A DNA stretch of 64,000 nt from Myxococcota bacterium (GTDB lineage: Bacteria > Myxococcota_A > UBA796): the NCBI GenBank assembly GCA_029251165.1, contig JAQXDW010000031.1, positions 16,984 to 80,983 on the forward strand. The letters run 5' to 3'. The notes under the pieces are model-generated. The model searched no databases and was not told where the DNA came from. It was given only the letters and a program-made list of their open reading frames with translations. Shown here piece after piece: positions 40,083 to 48,631 of the stretch (position 1 is the stretch's first letter; the number at the start of each line of letters is the position of its first letter). A program made the translations under genes and the position numbers.

Positions 40083-41300
40083 CTATTCTGCCCCGTCCCG
40101 GCGGCGAACCCGAGAGAAGGTCTCGTAAGAGAGACCGTAGAGCCTCAGAAAGCCCTCCGCGGAGGCGCGATCGAAGGTGTCGCCGTGAGAGTAAGTCGCC
40201 AGCCCCTCATCGTAGAGGGAGAACGGCGAGCGTCGGCCAGTGATCCGGGCGAGCCCTGCAGAGACTCGGATGCGGACCTCACCGGTGAGCGTCTGCTGGC
40301 TGGTCTCGATGAAGCCCTCCAGGCACTCACGCAGCGGGCCAAACCACTTTCCGTCATAGATGATGTTGGCGTAGTCCTGGCTGATGCGCTGCTTGTAGTT
40401 GAAGGTCGGCCGATCCAGGCAGATTCGCTCCAGCTCCGTGTGCGCCATGTGGATCAGGGTCGCGGCAGGAGCCTCGTAGACCTCACGGGACTTGAGACCA
40501 ACGACGCGGTTCTCGACCATGTCGATCCGGCCAACGCCGAAGGTGCCTGCGAGGTTGTTGAGGTACTCGATCAGCGCCACACCACCCATCGGGCGATCAT
40601 CGATCGCGACGGGGATGCCCTTGTCGAAGCGCATGACCAGCTCCACGCTGCCCTTGGCGGCATGGGAGGGGTCCTTGGTCATCAGCCAGGCATCTGCGGG
40701 AGGCTCCGCCCAGAGATCCTCCATCTCTCCACACTCGATCGCGCAGCCCCAGAGGTTCTGATCGATGGAGTAGGGCTTCTCTCGGGTGATCGGGATGGCG
40801 ATGCCACGCTCGACGGCGTAGTCGACCTCGTCCTCACGCGTGAGCAGCTCCCACTCGCGGAGCGGAGCGACGATGCCGATGTCGCTGTTCAAGCAGCGGG
40901 CAGTCACCTCAAAGCGGACCTGATCGTTGCCCTTTCCGGTGCAGCCATGAGCGATGGCGTCTGCTCCATGCTTCTCCGCGACCTCGACAAGGCGCTGAGC
41001 AAGAAGAGGCCGACCGAGTGCGGTATGGAGCGGGTACTGCCCCTCATAGACCGCGCTTGCTTTCACCGCGGGCCAGATGAATTCATCGACAAAGCGCTGA
41101 CGGAGATCGTCCACTTCAGCCGCGATCGCGCCGGTGGTCAGGGCCTTTGCCTTGATGGCGTCCAGATCGTCACCTTGGCCGAGGTCACCGGTGTAGGTGA
41201 TGACTTCTGCGCCATAGTTCTCGCGCAGCCAGGGAACCATGACTGAGGTATCCAGTCCGCCCGAGTAGGCGCAGACGATCTTCTTGTACCGCTTTTCCAT
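40083..41300 (-). CDS. argG: Argininosuccinate synthase
   Basis: A 405-residue ATP-dependent ligase joining citrulline and aspartate. The N-terminal PP-loop is intact (VCAYSGGLDTSVMVPWL), and the family motifs HGCTGKGNDQVRFE and GRIDMVENRVVGLKSREVYEAPA are present. SD GGAG lies five bases before ATG 41300. Together with argH, carA and carB it gives this window much of the route from bicarbonate to arginine. I see no convincing ArgR box in the 70 bases before the start. Confidence 0.97.
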   Translation of the reverse strand: MEKRYKKIVCAYSGGLDTSVMVPWLRENYGAEVITYTGDLGQGDDLDAIKAKALTTGAIAAEVDDLRQRFVDEFIWPAVKASAVYEGQYPLHTALGRPLLAQRLVEVAEKHGADAIAHGCTGKGNDQVRFEVTARCLNSDIGIVAPLREWELLTREDEVDYAVERGIAIPITREKPYSIDQNLWGCAIECGEMEDLWAEPPADAWLMTKDPSHAAKGSVELVMRFDKGIPVAIDDRPMGGVALIEYLNNLAGTFGVGRIDMVENRVVGLKSREVYEAPAATLIHMAHTELERICLDRPTFNYKQRISQDYANIIYDGKWFGPLRECLEGFIETSQQTLTGEVRIRVSAGLARITGRRSPFSLYDEGLATYSHGDTFDRASAEGFLRLYGLSYETFSRVRRRDGAE

Positions 41301-41376
41301 CGAAACTCCGGTGATCAGGGCGTCTTGAGCAGACGCGAGTGTCGCGATCTATGCCGAAACAGGGACTACAGGCGAG

Positions 41377-41409
41377 AAAAAAACGACCCCCGGCGGTGCC
41401 AGGGGTCGT
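41377..41409 (-). terminator. Intrinsic terminator of the small HTH gene
   Basis: On the minus strand an 8-bp GC-rich stem (arms 41402-41409 and 41383-41390) with an inner GGC/GCC pair is followed by seven Us (A-run 41377-41383). It begins 24 bases after the TAG of the HTH gene and insulates it from argG-argH on the same strand. Confidence 0.92.
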
Positions 41410-41433
41410 CTAATGAGCAAGCTGCAGTCTTAT

Positions 41434-41685
41434 CTATGCAGTACGACGCTCGTGGAGAATCTGATCGATCTCGGGATAAACCCGGTAGTAAGTAATTACT
41501 TCCCCGAAAGTGTTCTTCCACTGGCGAACCCGCTCGCGGCTGACATCGAAGTCATTCGCGATGGCCTGGCCGCTCTCGCCATTGGCCAGAGCATCAAGAA
41601 GGCGCCGGAAGTGCAGGCGCCCATAGCGCTTGATGAAATTCCGAGCGACCCGCTGGCGGCTCTTGGGTGATGCGACAGCCATCAT
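41434..41685 (-). CDS. Small helix-turn-helix protein (sigma region 4-like)
   Basis: An 83-residue basic protein. The centre (LLDALANGESGQAIANDFDVSRERVRQWKNTFG) is a helix-turn-helix with the spacing and the S-R-E-R-V-R-Q recognition helix typical of sigma-70 region 4, but no other sigma domain is present. ATG 41685 (or ATG 41682) follows GGGAG; the longer open frame to 41829 runs through palindromic promoter DNA and is rejected. It is monocistronic, with its own terminator. The five palindromes upstream suggest it regulates itself and perhaps the divergent pyk gene. Confidence 0.75.
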   Translation of the reverse strand: MMAVASPKSRQRVARNFIKRYGRLHFRRLLDALANGESGQAIANDFDVSRERVRQWKNTFGEVITYYRVYPEIDQILHERRTA

Positions 41686-41704
41686 GAACTCCCATGAGTA
41701 ATGA

Positions 41705-41793
41705 GGTTTAAACCGGGTAAGGACCCGACTGTACGGTCGTGTGAGGAGGGGATTTTTTGAGTAGTATTCCCGCCGCCTCAAGGTCACTGTGAC
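41705..41793. promoter_or_regulatory. Three palindromes in the HTH-pyk intergenic region
   Basis: GGTTTAAACC (41705-41714) is perfect. CGACTGTACGGTCG (41726-41739) has one mismatched pair. GTCACTGTGAC (41783-41793) has perfect 5-bp arms around one base. All lie between the divergent HTH and pyk genes, the first about 20 bases upstream of the HTH start. The stretch 41742-41760 between them contains GGGGATTTTTT. Operator function is inferred. Confidence 0.45.
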
Positions 41794-41801
41794 ATGAATC
41801 C

Positions 41802-41815
41802 ATTGACGCGTCAAT
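41802..41815. promoter_or_regulatory. 14-bp perfect palindrome ATTGACGCGTCAAT
   Basis: A perfect palindrome that also contains a TTGACG -35-like hexamer on each strand. It lies between the HTH and pyk genes, three bases from the larger palindrome at 41819. I could not place convincing -10 elements at 17 bases on either strand. Confidence 0.5.
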
Positions 41816-41818
41816 CGA

Positions 41819-41843
41819 TCGTGGAACAATTATTGTTCCACGA
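41819..41843. promoter_or_regulatory. 25-bp palindrome, arms of 12 bp around one base
   Basis: TCGTGGAACAAT (41819-41830), a central T, and its exact reverse complement (41832-41843). It is the strongest palindrome in the window and lies about 80 bases upstream of the pyk start. The GAAC...GTTC halves recall several repressor boxes, but the spacing matches none that I can name. It has no U-run, so an operator is more likely than a terminator. Confidence 0.65.
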
Positions 41844-41920
41844 CAGAAATTGACCGGACCCAGTTAGAACGATCTTTCTCCGGTTAAGATGGAGACTTGT
41901 CGTCGGGATATACGCTTCGC

Positions 41921-43363
41921 ATGAGCATCCCCCGCAAGACCCGAATTGTTGCCACCATCGGCCCCGCAAGTCGTCCTCAGGAGGTCTTGGAGGGCCTGCT
42001 GAGGGCTGGCGTCGATGTCTGTCGAATCAACTGCTCCCATGGATCTGCAGACAGCATCCGGGCAGACATCTCACGCATCCGTCGGACCGCGATGCAGCTC
42101 GGCAAGAGCGTGGCCATCCTCCTCGATCTCCAGGGTCCCAAGATCCGGACCGGAACCATCGATCCGCCGCTCCGCCTGAGCGAAGGAGACATCCTGACCG
42201 TGGTCATGGATTCAGCCTTTGAGGCTGTCGGTACTCGGATCGGAACCACCTGGCCGACCATGGCCGACGACGTGGAAGCCAACGAGCAGGTCCTGTTCGC
42301 AGACGGAACCCTGTCCGGAACGATCACTGCGGTTCGTCGAGACCTCTCGCCTGCCGAGCTCGACATCCGCATCGTCGATGGTGGCCTCCTCTCCTCTCGC
42401 AAGGGCATCAACCTTCCCAACACCACCATCAAGGCTCCCGCGCTGACCCCGAAGGACATCGCGGATCTGAAGGTCGGAGTCGCTGCCGGTGCCGACTACG
42501 TGGCCCTCTCTTTCGTCCGCCATGCTGCTGACGTGCAGCAGCTCCGTAGGACCCTCGCTGAGACCCGACGTCCGGACGTCCCGATCATCGCCAAGATCGA
42601 GAAGCCGGAGGCCGTCGAGAACATCGATGAGATTCTCGACAACGTCGACGGCATCATGGTCGCTCGGGGTGACCTGGGGGTCGAGATCGACCTGGAGCGG
42701 GTCCCGGTTGTGCAGAAGCAGCTGATCAACGCCGCCAACCAGTGCGGCAAGATCGTGATCACCGCAACCCAGATGCTCGACAGCATGGAGCGCAACCCCC
42801 GCCCCACCCGGGCGGAGACGACTGACGTCGCCAACGCCATCCTCGACGGAACCGACGCGGTCATGCTCTCCGGAGAGACCGCGGCCGGAGACTGGCCGGT
42901 GCGCTCGGTAGAGGTCATGGATCGCATCGCCCGTCAGGTCGAGCAGAGTCCATTCTTCACTCCCCCCGACCTCTCCACTCTACCCGCACTCAGCCACCGG
43001 GATCGAACCGTCGCTCGCGCTGCCTGCTCTGCCGTTCGAGAGCATCCCCGCCCCCTGGTGGTGTTCACCTGGAGCGGCAACGCCGCCATCCTCGCCAGCA
43101 AGAGCCGCCCGATGACACCGCTCATCGCGCTGACACCGCATGCGCCGGTCTGCGACAGGCTGCGGCTGGTCTGGGGCGTCACAGCGCTCCAGGTTCCCGA
43201 GATCACCAGCACCGACGATCTCATCGCTGCTGGTGAGCTCGCTCTGCTCCGCTCGGGCCTCATCAAGCTGGGTGACGAGATCGTGGTGCTTGCCGGTCAG
43301 TCTCCGCTGCGGGGTGCCAGCAACCTCATGAAGATCGAGGTTGTCGATGGGATCTCTTCTTGA
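41921..43363 (+). CDS. pyk: Pyruvate kinase
   Basis: A 480-residue glycolytic enzyme converting PEP and ADP to pyruvate and ATP. The start of the protein is typical (SIPRKTRIVATIGPAS). The active-site signature (IIAKIEKPEAVENIDEIL) with catalytic Lys is intact, as are GIMVARGDLGVEI, TATQMLDSMERNPRPTRAETTDVANA and LSGETAAG. The C-terminal allosteric domain is present. ATG 41921 is chosen by protein length; no SD precedes it, but TATACG at 41909-41914 lies six bases upstream and could be the -10 of a leaderless mRNA. An in-frame TTG at 41897 is the alternative. Confidence 0.95.
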   Translation: MSIPRKTRIVATIGPASRPQEVLEGLLRAGVDVCRINCSHGSADSIRADISRIRRTAMQLGKSVAILLDLQGPKIRTGTIDPPLRLSEGDILTVVMDSAFEAVGTRIGTTWPTMADDVEANEQVLFADGTLSGTITAVRRDLSPAELDIRIVDGGLLSSRKGINLPNTTIKAPALTPKDIADLKVGVAAGADYVALSFVRHAADVQQLRRTLAETRRPDVPIIAKIEKPEAVENIDEILDNVDGIMVARGDLGVEIDLERVPVVQKQLINAANQCGKIVITATQMLDSMERNPRPTRAETTDVANAILDGTDAVMLSGETAAGDWPVRSVEVMDRIARQVEQSPFFTPPDLSTLPALSHRDRTVARAACSAVREHPRPLVVFTWSGNAAILASKSRPMTPLIALTPHAPVCDRLRLVWGVTALQVPEITSTDDLIAAGELALLRSGLIKLGDEIVVLAGQSPLRGASNLMKIEVVDGISS

Positions 43364-44091
43364 GCGCCCGCACTGAGGAGGCCTGGGAGCAGGCCGGCCC
43401 CGAGACGGGGCCCTTCCTGCTGATCTGCGAGCATGCCTCTGGGCGCATCCCGGCTCCCCTGACCACCACCGCCTCCGACGCGCGCTGGCTGGCAAGTCAC
43501 TGGGGCATCGACATCGGCGCCCGTGACCTCTGCATGGCCCTCTCTGCGCAGCTGTCTTCCCCAACCGTCCTCGCGCGGTTCTCCAGGCTGCTCTGCGATG
43601 CCAACCGCCACCGAGACCATCCCGTCCTCATCCGCACCGACATCGACGGCACTCCCCTCAGCTTCAACAGCAGGGTCGACGCCGCTGAGGTCCAGCGCCG
43701 GGTGGCGCACTACCACGAGCCCTACCATCAGGCCGTCGATGCTGCGCTGACCGCGGCTGGTCCAGCGGTCGTCCTGGTCTCAGTGCACTCGTTCACGCCC
43801 GTCTGGGATGAGCGCGTCCGAACAATGGACATCGGCGTTCTGTTCGACGAAGTTCAGAGCGGATCAGACGCTCGCCGGCTCCAGCTCGCCCTGGAAGACG
43901 AGGGCTTCTTCACCGCGCTCAACGAGCCTTACTCCGGGGCCAACGGGCTGATGTATGCCGCAGACCGCCACGGACAGGGTCGCAGTGTCCGTCACCTGGA
44001 GCTGGAGCTGAACCAGGCGCTCATCTGTACCCCTCGACGCATCGAGCAGGTCGCAGGACGACTGGCTGCAGCACTCAGGGTGCTCTTGTAG
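43360..44091 (+). CDS. N-formylglutamate amidohydrolase-like protein
   Basis: A 243-residue member of the N-formylglutamate amidohydrolase (HutG-type) family. Motifs visible are LLICEHASGRIP near the N-terminus, HWGIDIGARDL, LCDANRHRDHP, VSVHSFTP and the C-terminal HLELELNQALI. These families are zinc hydrolases that release formate from N-formylglutamate in histidine degradation, but no other hut gene is nearby, so the natural substrate may differ. The TTG start overlaps the pyk stop (TTGA), suggesting translational coupling to pyruvate kinase. Confidence 0.82.
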   Translation: MSARTEEAWEQAGPETGPFLLICEHASGRIPAPLTTTASDARWLASHWGIDIGARDLCMALSAQLSSPTVLARFSRLLCDANRHRDHPVLIRTDIDGTPLSFNSRVDAAEVQRRVAHYHEPYHQAVDAALTAAGPAVVLVSVHSFTPVWDERVRTMDIGVLFDEVQSGSDARRLQLALEDEGFFTALNEPYSGANGLMYAADRHGQGRSVRHLELELNQALICTPRRIEQVAGRLAAALRVLL

Positions 44092-44115
44092 CCGGGCATG
44101 GCTGAGGACCGCTGC

Positions 44116-44556
44116 TCAGCGGATCCGGATCATGCACTCCGCCGCGATCGTGTGATCGTCGATGTCGAGACGGAACAGGCCGTATTCGTGTGCCGCGACA
44201 ACATCAGCGCCCTTGTCGAGGACCATGCCCTTCATGCGATCCAGGGCGGTGCCCGGGTGCAGCTCAAAGACGGCGAAGACCGCCACGCCCATGTCGTCCA
44301 TGTCCGGAAGAACATCTCGGACATAGGCTTCCATCTCAGGAGTGGGAGCAGCGCCCTTGATGCCCAGCCCCAGAGAGGGCGAGCCGATGATCATGCCACG
44401 ATACTCGTCGATGTCGATCTCGCCATCCTGGATGGCGTGGGTGTCGACAGCAAACGCACGCTGCTCGAGCATGCCCACCATGCGAGGGATGACCTTTTCA
44501 CAGTATCCTCGCTGGTTATCAAACAGAATCAGGAGGCGGATTGGAGTAAACGGCAC
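44116..44556 (-). CDS. Flavodoxin-fold protein, possibly FMN-free
   Basis: A 146-residue single-domain protein with the flavodoxin alternation of strands and helices: LLILFDNQRGYCEKVIPRMV (first strand and loop), YRGMIIGSPSLGLGI (third strand and loop), and VAVFAVFEL, with a C-terminal strand AECMIRIR. The usual T/S-x-T-G-N/x-T phosphate loop is replaced by FDNQRGYC, so FMN binding is doubtful. GTG 44556 follows GGAG at eight bases. It is convergent with the amidohydrolase gene. Role unknown. Confidence 0.65.
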   Translation of the reverse strand: MPFTPIRLLILFDNQRGYCEKVIPRMVGMLEQRAFAVDTHAIQDGEIDIDEYRGMIIGSPSLGLGIKGAAPTPEMEAYVRDVLPDMDDMGVAVFAVFELHPGTALDRMKGMVLDKGADVVAAHEYGLFRLDIDDHTIAAECMIRIR

Positions 44557-44738
44557 AGTTTGTTCTCCAGGTCACTGCGTAGCGCCCCTCCTGCCTATCC
44601 ACACGATACAGCTGACGCCAGCCTTGGACGCTTGCAAACACTCGGTCAACACTGCCAACAACTGCACGCCACTTGCTTGACCATGCTCTGAAGAACACGG
44701 TAGTTAAGGCACCTATCGCCCATCCGTGGAGTGCTGAA

Positions 44739-45770
44739 ATGGCCCGATGGCTTGTGACACAGGGAGATCGGCAGTTCACCGCTCAGGATCTTAGAGAGCT
44801 CCAGCAACTGGCCCGAGAGGGACAGCTCGGCCCAGGCGACATGGTGCAGCCTCCGGGCGCCAGCGACTGGCTGTATGCCACAGAGCTTCCAGAGCTGAAG
44901 GGCCTGTTTCAAGAGACCTCTGGTGGAATGGACGACGACGATCTGGAGTTTGGTCGTAAGAAGGGCCTTCCCCAGATCCCGGTCGTCATCGCGCTGCTGA
45001 TGCTGGTCATCGGTGGTGGGTACGTGATGTACGACCTCGCCAACCAGATTCCAGATGCCTCTGAGCTCGATCTGCTGGGCGAGAGCGGTCTTGCGCTCAC
45101 CGAGATGCTGATCACAGCCGATCCGGCCAACCTGAAGGCCAAGCCTGAAGAGGGCGCCAGCGCTGTCGGCACTGTGGCGAAGGACACCAAGGTCCAGCTC
45201 GTCGCCAAGCGCGGCGACTACTACCACATCAAGACCGACAGCGGAGAGGGCTGGGTCGGAGTCAAGGAGGTCGTTCCGGCCTACCTGTTCGCCGATTCCC
45301 GCACCCGTGAAGACTACGACCCGATCTACAACCCTGATCGCTACGTCTTCGTGAAGAACTCTTCCTGGATGCAGCTGCCCGCTCAGCAGGAGCTGAACAC
45401 CACCCTGTTCCAGTTCCTGCTGCAGAACAAGTCCAAGTTCGAGATGAACAACCTCGTCCTTCTGGCAACCATCAAGGACAAGAACGACCGCGTCCTGGAG
45501 GGTGTCGAGATTCCGATTGAGGGCTCCATCGCGCCGTACTCCTCCGTCGAGGTTGGTACCCTGATGCCTCAGGAGATGGACGATCCCACAGCCGGTCTGC
45601 TCGGGGGGCGGATGATGACCACCCGCCTGTTCCAGGAGCTTCGCAAGGACGATCCAGATCTGGATCTCCGCTGGTCTGCGGGTGTGGAAGTCCAGATGGA
45701 CTCTGAGGGCTTCGTCGAGGCCAACATCGACCTCCTTGAGCTGCGCGCGGTCCCCAAGAAGCTGGACTGA
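44739..45770 (+). CDS. GYF_2-domain membrane protein with periplasmic SH3-like domain
   Basis: A 343-residue protein. Residues 1-57 are a GYF_2-type domain (ARWLVTQGDRQFTAQDLREL, then GASDWLYATELPELKGLF). A single membrane helix follows at about 85-105 (IPVVIALLMLVIGGGYVMY), then an SH3-like beta module (about 130-185, GTVAKDTKVQLVAKRGDYYH and GEGWVGVKEVVP), then a C-terminal domain of unknown type. GYF_2 domains bind Pro-rich peptides, and bacterial examples are usually cytoplasmic membrane-linked adaptors. ATG 44739 follows GGAG at seven bases; the longer frame from 44673 is rejected. Confidence 0.75.
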   Translation: MARWLVTQGDRQFTAQDLRELQQLAREGQLGPGDMVQPPGASDWLYATELPELKGLFQETSGGMDDDDLEFGRKKGLPQIPVVIALLMLVIGGGYVMYDLANQIPDASELDLLGESGLALTEMLITADPANLKAKPEEGASAVGTVAKDTKVQLVAKRGDYYHIKTDSGEGWVGVKEVVPAYLFADSRTREDYDPIYNPDRYVFVKNSSWMQLPAQQELNTTLFQFLLQNKSKFEMNNLVLLATIKDKNDRVLEGVEIPIEGSIAPYSSVEVGTLMPQEMDDPTAGLLGGRMMTTRLFQELRKDDPDLDLRWSAGVEVQMDSEGFVEANIDLLELRAVPKKLD

Positions 45771-45891
45771 GACAGCCGAAGCGAGCTGAAGAGTCAGGAT
45801 ACAGGGCGAAGTGGATAAGATTCCAGCGCCTCTGCGTCCTGACTTTTGCGTTATGTAGCGCAGCCACGCCACACACTTTCGGAGAAATCCA

Positions 45892-46626
45892 ATGAATCTG
45901 CGTCGAACCATGCTCATTGCCCTGCTCGCCTCGGGCTGTGCCACCGCCGATCGGGTCCAGACCCTTGAAGATCGGGTCGCCGAGCTTGAGGGCAAGGTCG
46001 AAGAGCTCGCCAGCCGTCCCGCAGCAGCCAAGTCAGCCACCGCAGAGGTCGACCCGGCTGCTGAGGAAGCGGCCCAGAAGCTGTACGCTGAGGTCACCGA
46101 GCTGGTGAAGGCTGGCAAGCTGAACGAGGCAAAGGCCAAGGTCGAGATCCTCACCAACAAGTACGCCGCCACCAAGACTGCGCGCCGGGCCAACAAGGTC
46201 GCAGCAGAGCTTGAGGTCATCGGAAAGCCGGCGCCGACCGCACTGGCCATCGACAAGTGGTTCCAGGGAGAGGACGAGGTCAACATCGCCAACCCCGGAC
46301 CGACCCTGGTGGTCTTCTGGGAAGAGTGGTGCCCGCACTGCAAGCGCGAGGTGCCCAACCTCAACGAGACCTACGGCAAGTTCAAGGGTCAGGGCCTGCA
46401 GGTCGTCGGTCTCACCAAGATCACCCGGAAGTCCACCGAAGAGAGCGTCACCACCTTCATCGAAGAGAAGGAAGTCGCCTACCCGATGGCCAAGGAGACG
46501 GGTGACATGTCCAGCTACTTCAACGTCAGCGGCATCCCAGCTGCAGCAGTTGTCAAGGACGGCTCCATCGTCTGGCGTGGCCACCCCGCCCGCCTGACCG
46601 ATGAGATGATCCAGGGCTGGCTGTAG
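45892..46626 (+). CDS. Thioredoxin-fold lipoprotein (TlpA/ResA-like)
   Basis: A 244-residue lipoprotein (signal MNLRRTMLIALLASGC). The mature N-terminus has a heptad coiled coil (RVQTLEDRVAELEGKVEELA), a helical hairpin (about 55-105), and then a thioredoxin fold with active-site WCPHC in FWEEWCPHCKREVP and the cis-Pro in SGIPAAAVV. It probably acts as a periplasmic thiol-disulfide oxidoreductase; the coiled coil may mediate oligomerisation. SD GGAG lies upstream of the ATG. The next gene starts five bases after its stop. Confidence 0.85.
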   Translation: MNLRRTMLIALLASGCATADRVQTLEDRVAELEGKVEELASRPAAAKSATAEVDPAAEEAAQKLYAEVTELVKAGKLNEAKAKVEILTNKYAATKTARRANKVAAELEVIGKPAPTALAIDKWFQGEDEVNIANPGPTLVVFWEEWCPHCKREVPNLNETYGKFKGQGLQVVGLTKITRKSTEESVTTFIEEKEVAYPMAKETGDMSSYFNVSGIPAAAVVKDGSIVWRGHPARLTDEMIQGWL

Positions 46627-46631
46627 TTCCC

Positions 46632-47180
46632 ATGATTCCCCTTCCCTCGCTCTCCGACAGCCTCGCCCCCATCGCTGAGGCACTCGATGCTGCCGCGCCG
46701 GATGCGCGCGTCAATTGGATGCGTGGGCTGGGGAAGCGTGAGCTGAAGGCGCTCTATGCGCTGGCAGCAGGACAGCAGCTTCCGCTGAGCCACTTCTGTG
46801 ACGACAGCGGTGCCATCGTCCGACACCACGGCCAGAACTCTCTGCCGCTCTTCTCGACCTTCGAGAAGCGCTTCTGCACCCGCGATGATGTCATGCAGGG
46901 CTACAACCACAACGGGGCCCTGGTCTCGTGGTTCTCAGGCCCGGGCCACTTCATCGCACGCCAGGACGGAGACGAGGTCCTGTTCGACTACACCGTCTTG
47001 CCAGGCTCCGTCCCTGAGGACTTTCCCGCCCTCGCAGGAAACGACAGCGGCACGGCAAAGCTGGTGTTTGGCGGCATGCTCGATCGGGTTCGGCGGGTCT
47101 CGACCCACTGCACCATCGGAACGGCCTTCCGCAACGGCAAGCCCGAGAATGCCTGGTTCATGCTCATCCGCGCATCCTGA
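46632..47180 (+). CDS. Conserved-looking cytoplasmic protein, unknown function
   Basis: A 182-residue protein with strong coding bias but no family I recognise. The N-terminal half is helical (RELKALYALAAGQ); the middle has NSLPLFSTFEKRFCTR and NHNGALVSWFSGPGHF, a Gly/aromatic-rich beta region; the end is THCTIGTAFRNG. No signal peptide or membrane segment. It follows the TlpA-like gene by five bases without a clear SD of its own, so translation may depend on the upstream gene. Confidence 0.6.
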   Translation: MIPLPSLSDSLAPIAEALDAAAPDARVNWMRGLGKRELKALYALAAGQQLPLSHFCDDSGAIVRHHGQNSLPLFSTFEKRFCTRDDVMQGYNHNGALVSWFSGPGHFIARQDGDEVLFDYTVLPGSVPEDFPALAGNDSGTAKLVFGGMLDRVRRVSTHCTIGTAFRNGKPENAWFMLIRAS

Positions 47181-47189
47181 GCCGAGCGC

Positions 47190-48554
47190 CTACGAGATCC
47201 CCAACAGGAGTCTACACAGGCGCGTGTACTCCTCCCACATCGGCCATGCATTGACCTCCAGGCGAGGGCGTGACGACTGGTCGGGGGATGATTGAGGCTC
47301 CTCGGTCGGTCGACAGACCCGAGATCCATACTTCTGGATGTCGGGAAACCACTGTCCAATGTTTTCGTTTAGCCCCCGGAAGCTGCGCCGCTGGGAGCCT
47401 GGGATGTGGCCCGGCAGGCCCTGGAAGTCAGTCGCACCCTCGACAATTCGAAGAAAGACGCCCGGTCCGTGTAGATCGAGCACCCCGATCCGGCTCTCGT
47501 GAGAGAGCTGATATGCAGGCGGGTTCCGCCCTCGTGCCCCCCCTCCGGAGCGCTGATAATGGCAGGTCACCACCTCACCAGGTACCGCGAGCAGCAGCAG
47601 CGGAGCTCGAACCACCCTCCCGTCGATGATCGCGTCGCTCATCGGCTGTAGCCAGAGCGGTGCATCACAGACCCGAAAGTTCTGGAGACCGGCGGGGCCG
47701 AGGACCACGTCAGGAAGTCCGATGTCGAGCAGAGACTCTCGAGAGACCACCACCGCACCGAGCCCCAGCGAGACGGCGTAGCGGATGCGCTGCTTCTGGA
47801 GAGACTCCGCATCAGAGCTGCGCAGCACGACCTTGGGGTGCCGAGAGACCGCCAGCATTCGCGCCGTGACCCCGTCGGTCTCCAAGACGCGCGCAACCAG
47901 CGGGGCCTTCCCGGCATCCGCGGGACAGTCCACCACCAGCGCGAACGGGTGGCCGGCAGATGACCAGCTTCCCTGTGCCTCGAAGATGCGTACGGGCTCA
48001 TTGGAGATCGGAGGGGCAGACAGAGCGGGTGCCGCAGGCTTCGGGAGCTGGCTGAGCAGCGAGGGGAGCTGCTTCTGAAGGAGACCGAGGCTGCTCCGAC
48101 AGGCATGCAGGTCCTGTGCCTTCCAGGCCTGCCGAGCTTCCGCGAGCCTGCGCTCAAGCTGATCCAGCCCATCGTCGACGGTCGATTCCTCCGTCGATAT
48201 TGCAGAGAACGGCATCATCCGAGGAACCACCGGAGCATCGAGAGCATCCAGCGGCTCCGGGACAAGCTCCAGGGGCTGCAGGGAGCTGGTGTCCAGATCG
48301 ATCAGCTCTGCGACCTCCTCGTTCGCTGCTGAAGAGGGCACGGGCGCCACATCGGAGGCCTGGAGGAGCGCGGTCTTGAGGTCTGCGGTGCCTTGACCAC
48401 TCATCGCAGCACGGATGAGCGCATCGAGGTTCTCCGGAAGCGCGCGCGGCTCTGGCGGCACCTCTATCGCAGGCATCTCCGTCCCGCAGTACATGCAGCG
48501 GGGGCGATGGGGGGCGTTTGGGCGCTGACAGGCCGGACAGGGAACGGTCTTCAT
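47190..48554 (-). CDS. Zinc-ribbon protein, unknown function
   Basis: A 454-residue protein starting with a zinc ribbon (VPCPACQRPNAPHRPRCMYCG; two CxxC pairs). A long acidic, Pro-rich low-complexity linker (about 30-130), a short helical segment (LEARRLAEARQAWKAQ-like, about 135-170), and a larger alpha/beta domain (about 200-420) follow. That domain contains SAGHPFALVVDCPADAG, a repeated 'AVSLGLGAVVVSRESLL' strand-helix pattern and the aromatic C-terminus. I do not recognise the second domain. The 5' end lies 77 bases from the divergent FadL gene. Confidence 0.6.
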   Translation of the reverse strand: MKTVPCPACQRPNAPHRPRCMYCGTEMPAIEVPPEPRALPENLDALIRAAMSGQGTADLKTALLQASDVAPVPSSAANEEVAELIDLDTSSLQPLELVPEPLDALDAPVVPRMMPFSAISTEESTVDDGLDQLERRLAEARQAWKAQDLHACRSSLGLLQKQLPSLLSQLPKPAAPALSAPPISNEPVRIFEAQGSWSSAGHPFALVVDCPADAGKAPLVARVLETDGVTARMLAVSRHPKVVLRSSDAESLQKQRIRYAVSLGLGAVVVSRESLLDIGLPDVVLGPAGLQNFRVCDAPLWLQPMSDAIIDGRVVRAPLLLLAVPGEVVTCHYQRSGGGARGRNPPAYQLSHESRIGVLDLHGPGVFLRIVEGATDFQGLPGHIPGSQRRSFRGLNENIGQWFPDIQKYGSRVCRPTEEPQSSPDQSSRPRLEVNAWPMWEEYTRLCRLLLGIS

Positions 48555-48631
48555 CGCAGGTACCCTACCGCATCCACTGCCATGTGCTCGGTCGTCTGCG
48601 ATATGGTGGCCCCCTCAGCTGCGGAGTGCCG

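Noticed and set aside
41434..41829. 131-residue version of the HTH protein
   Set aside because: Its extra N-terminus is translated palindromic promoter DNA; GGGAG before the ATG pair at 41682-41685 marks the real start.
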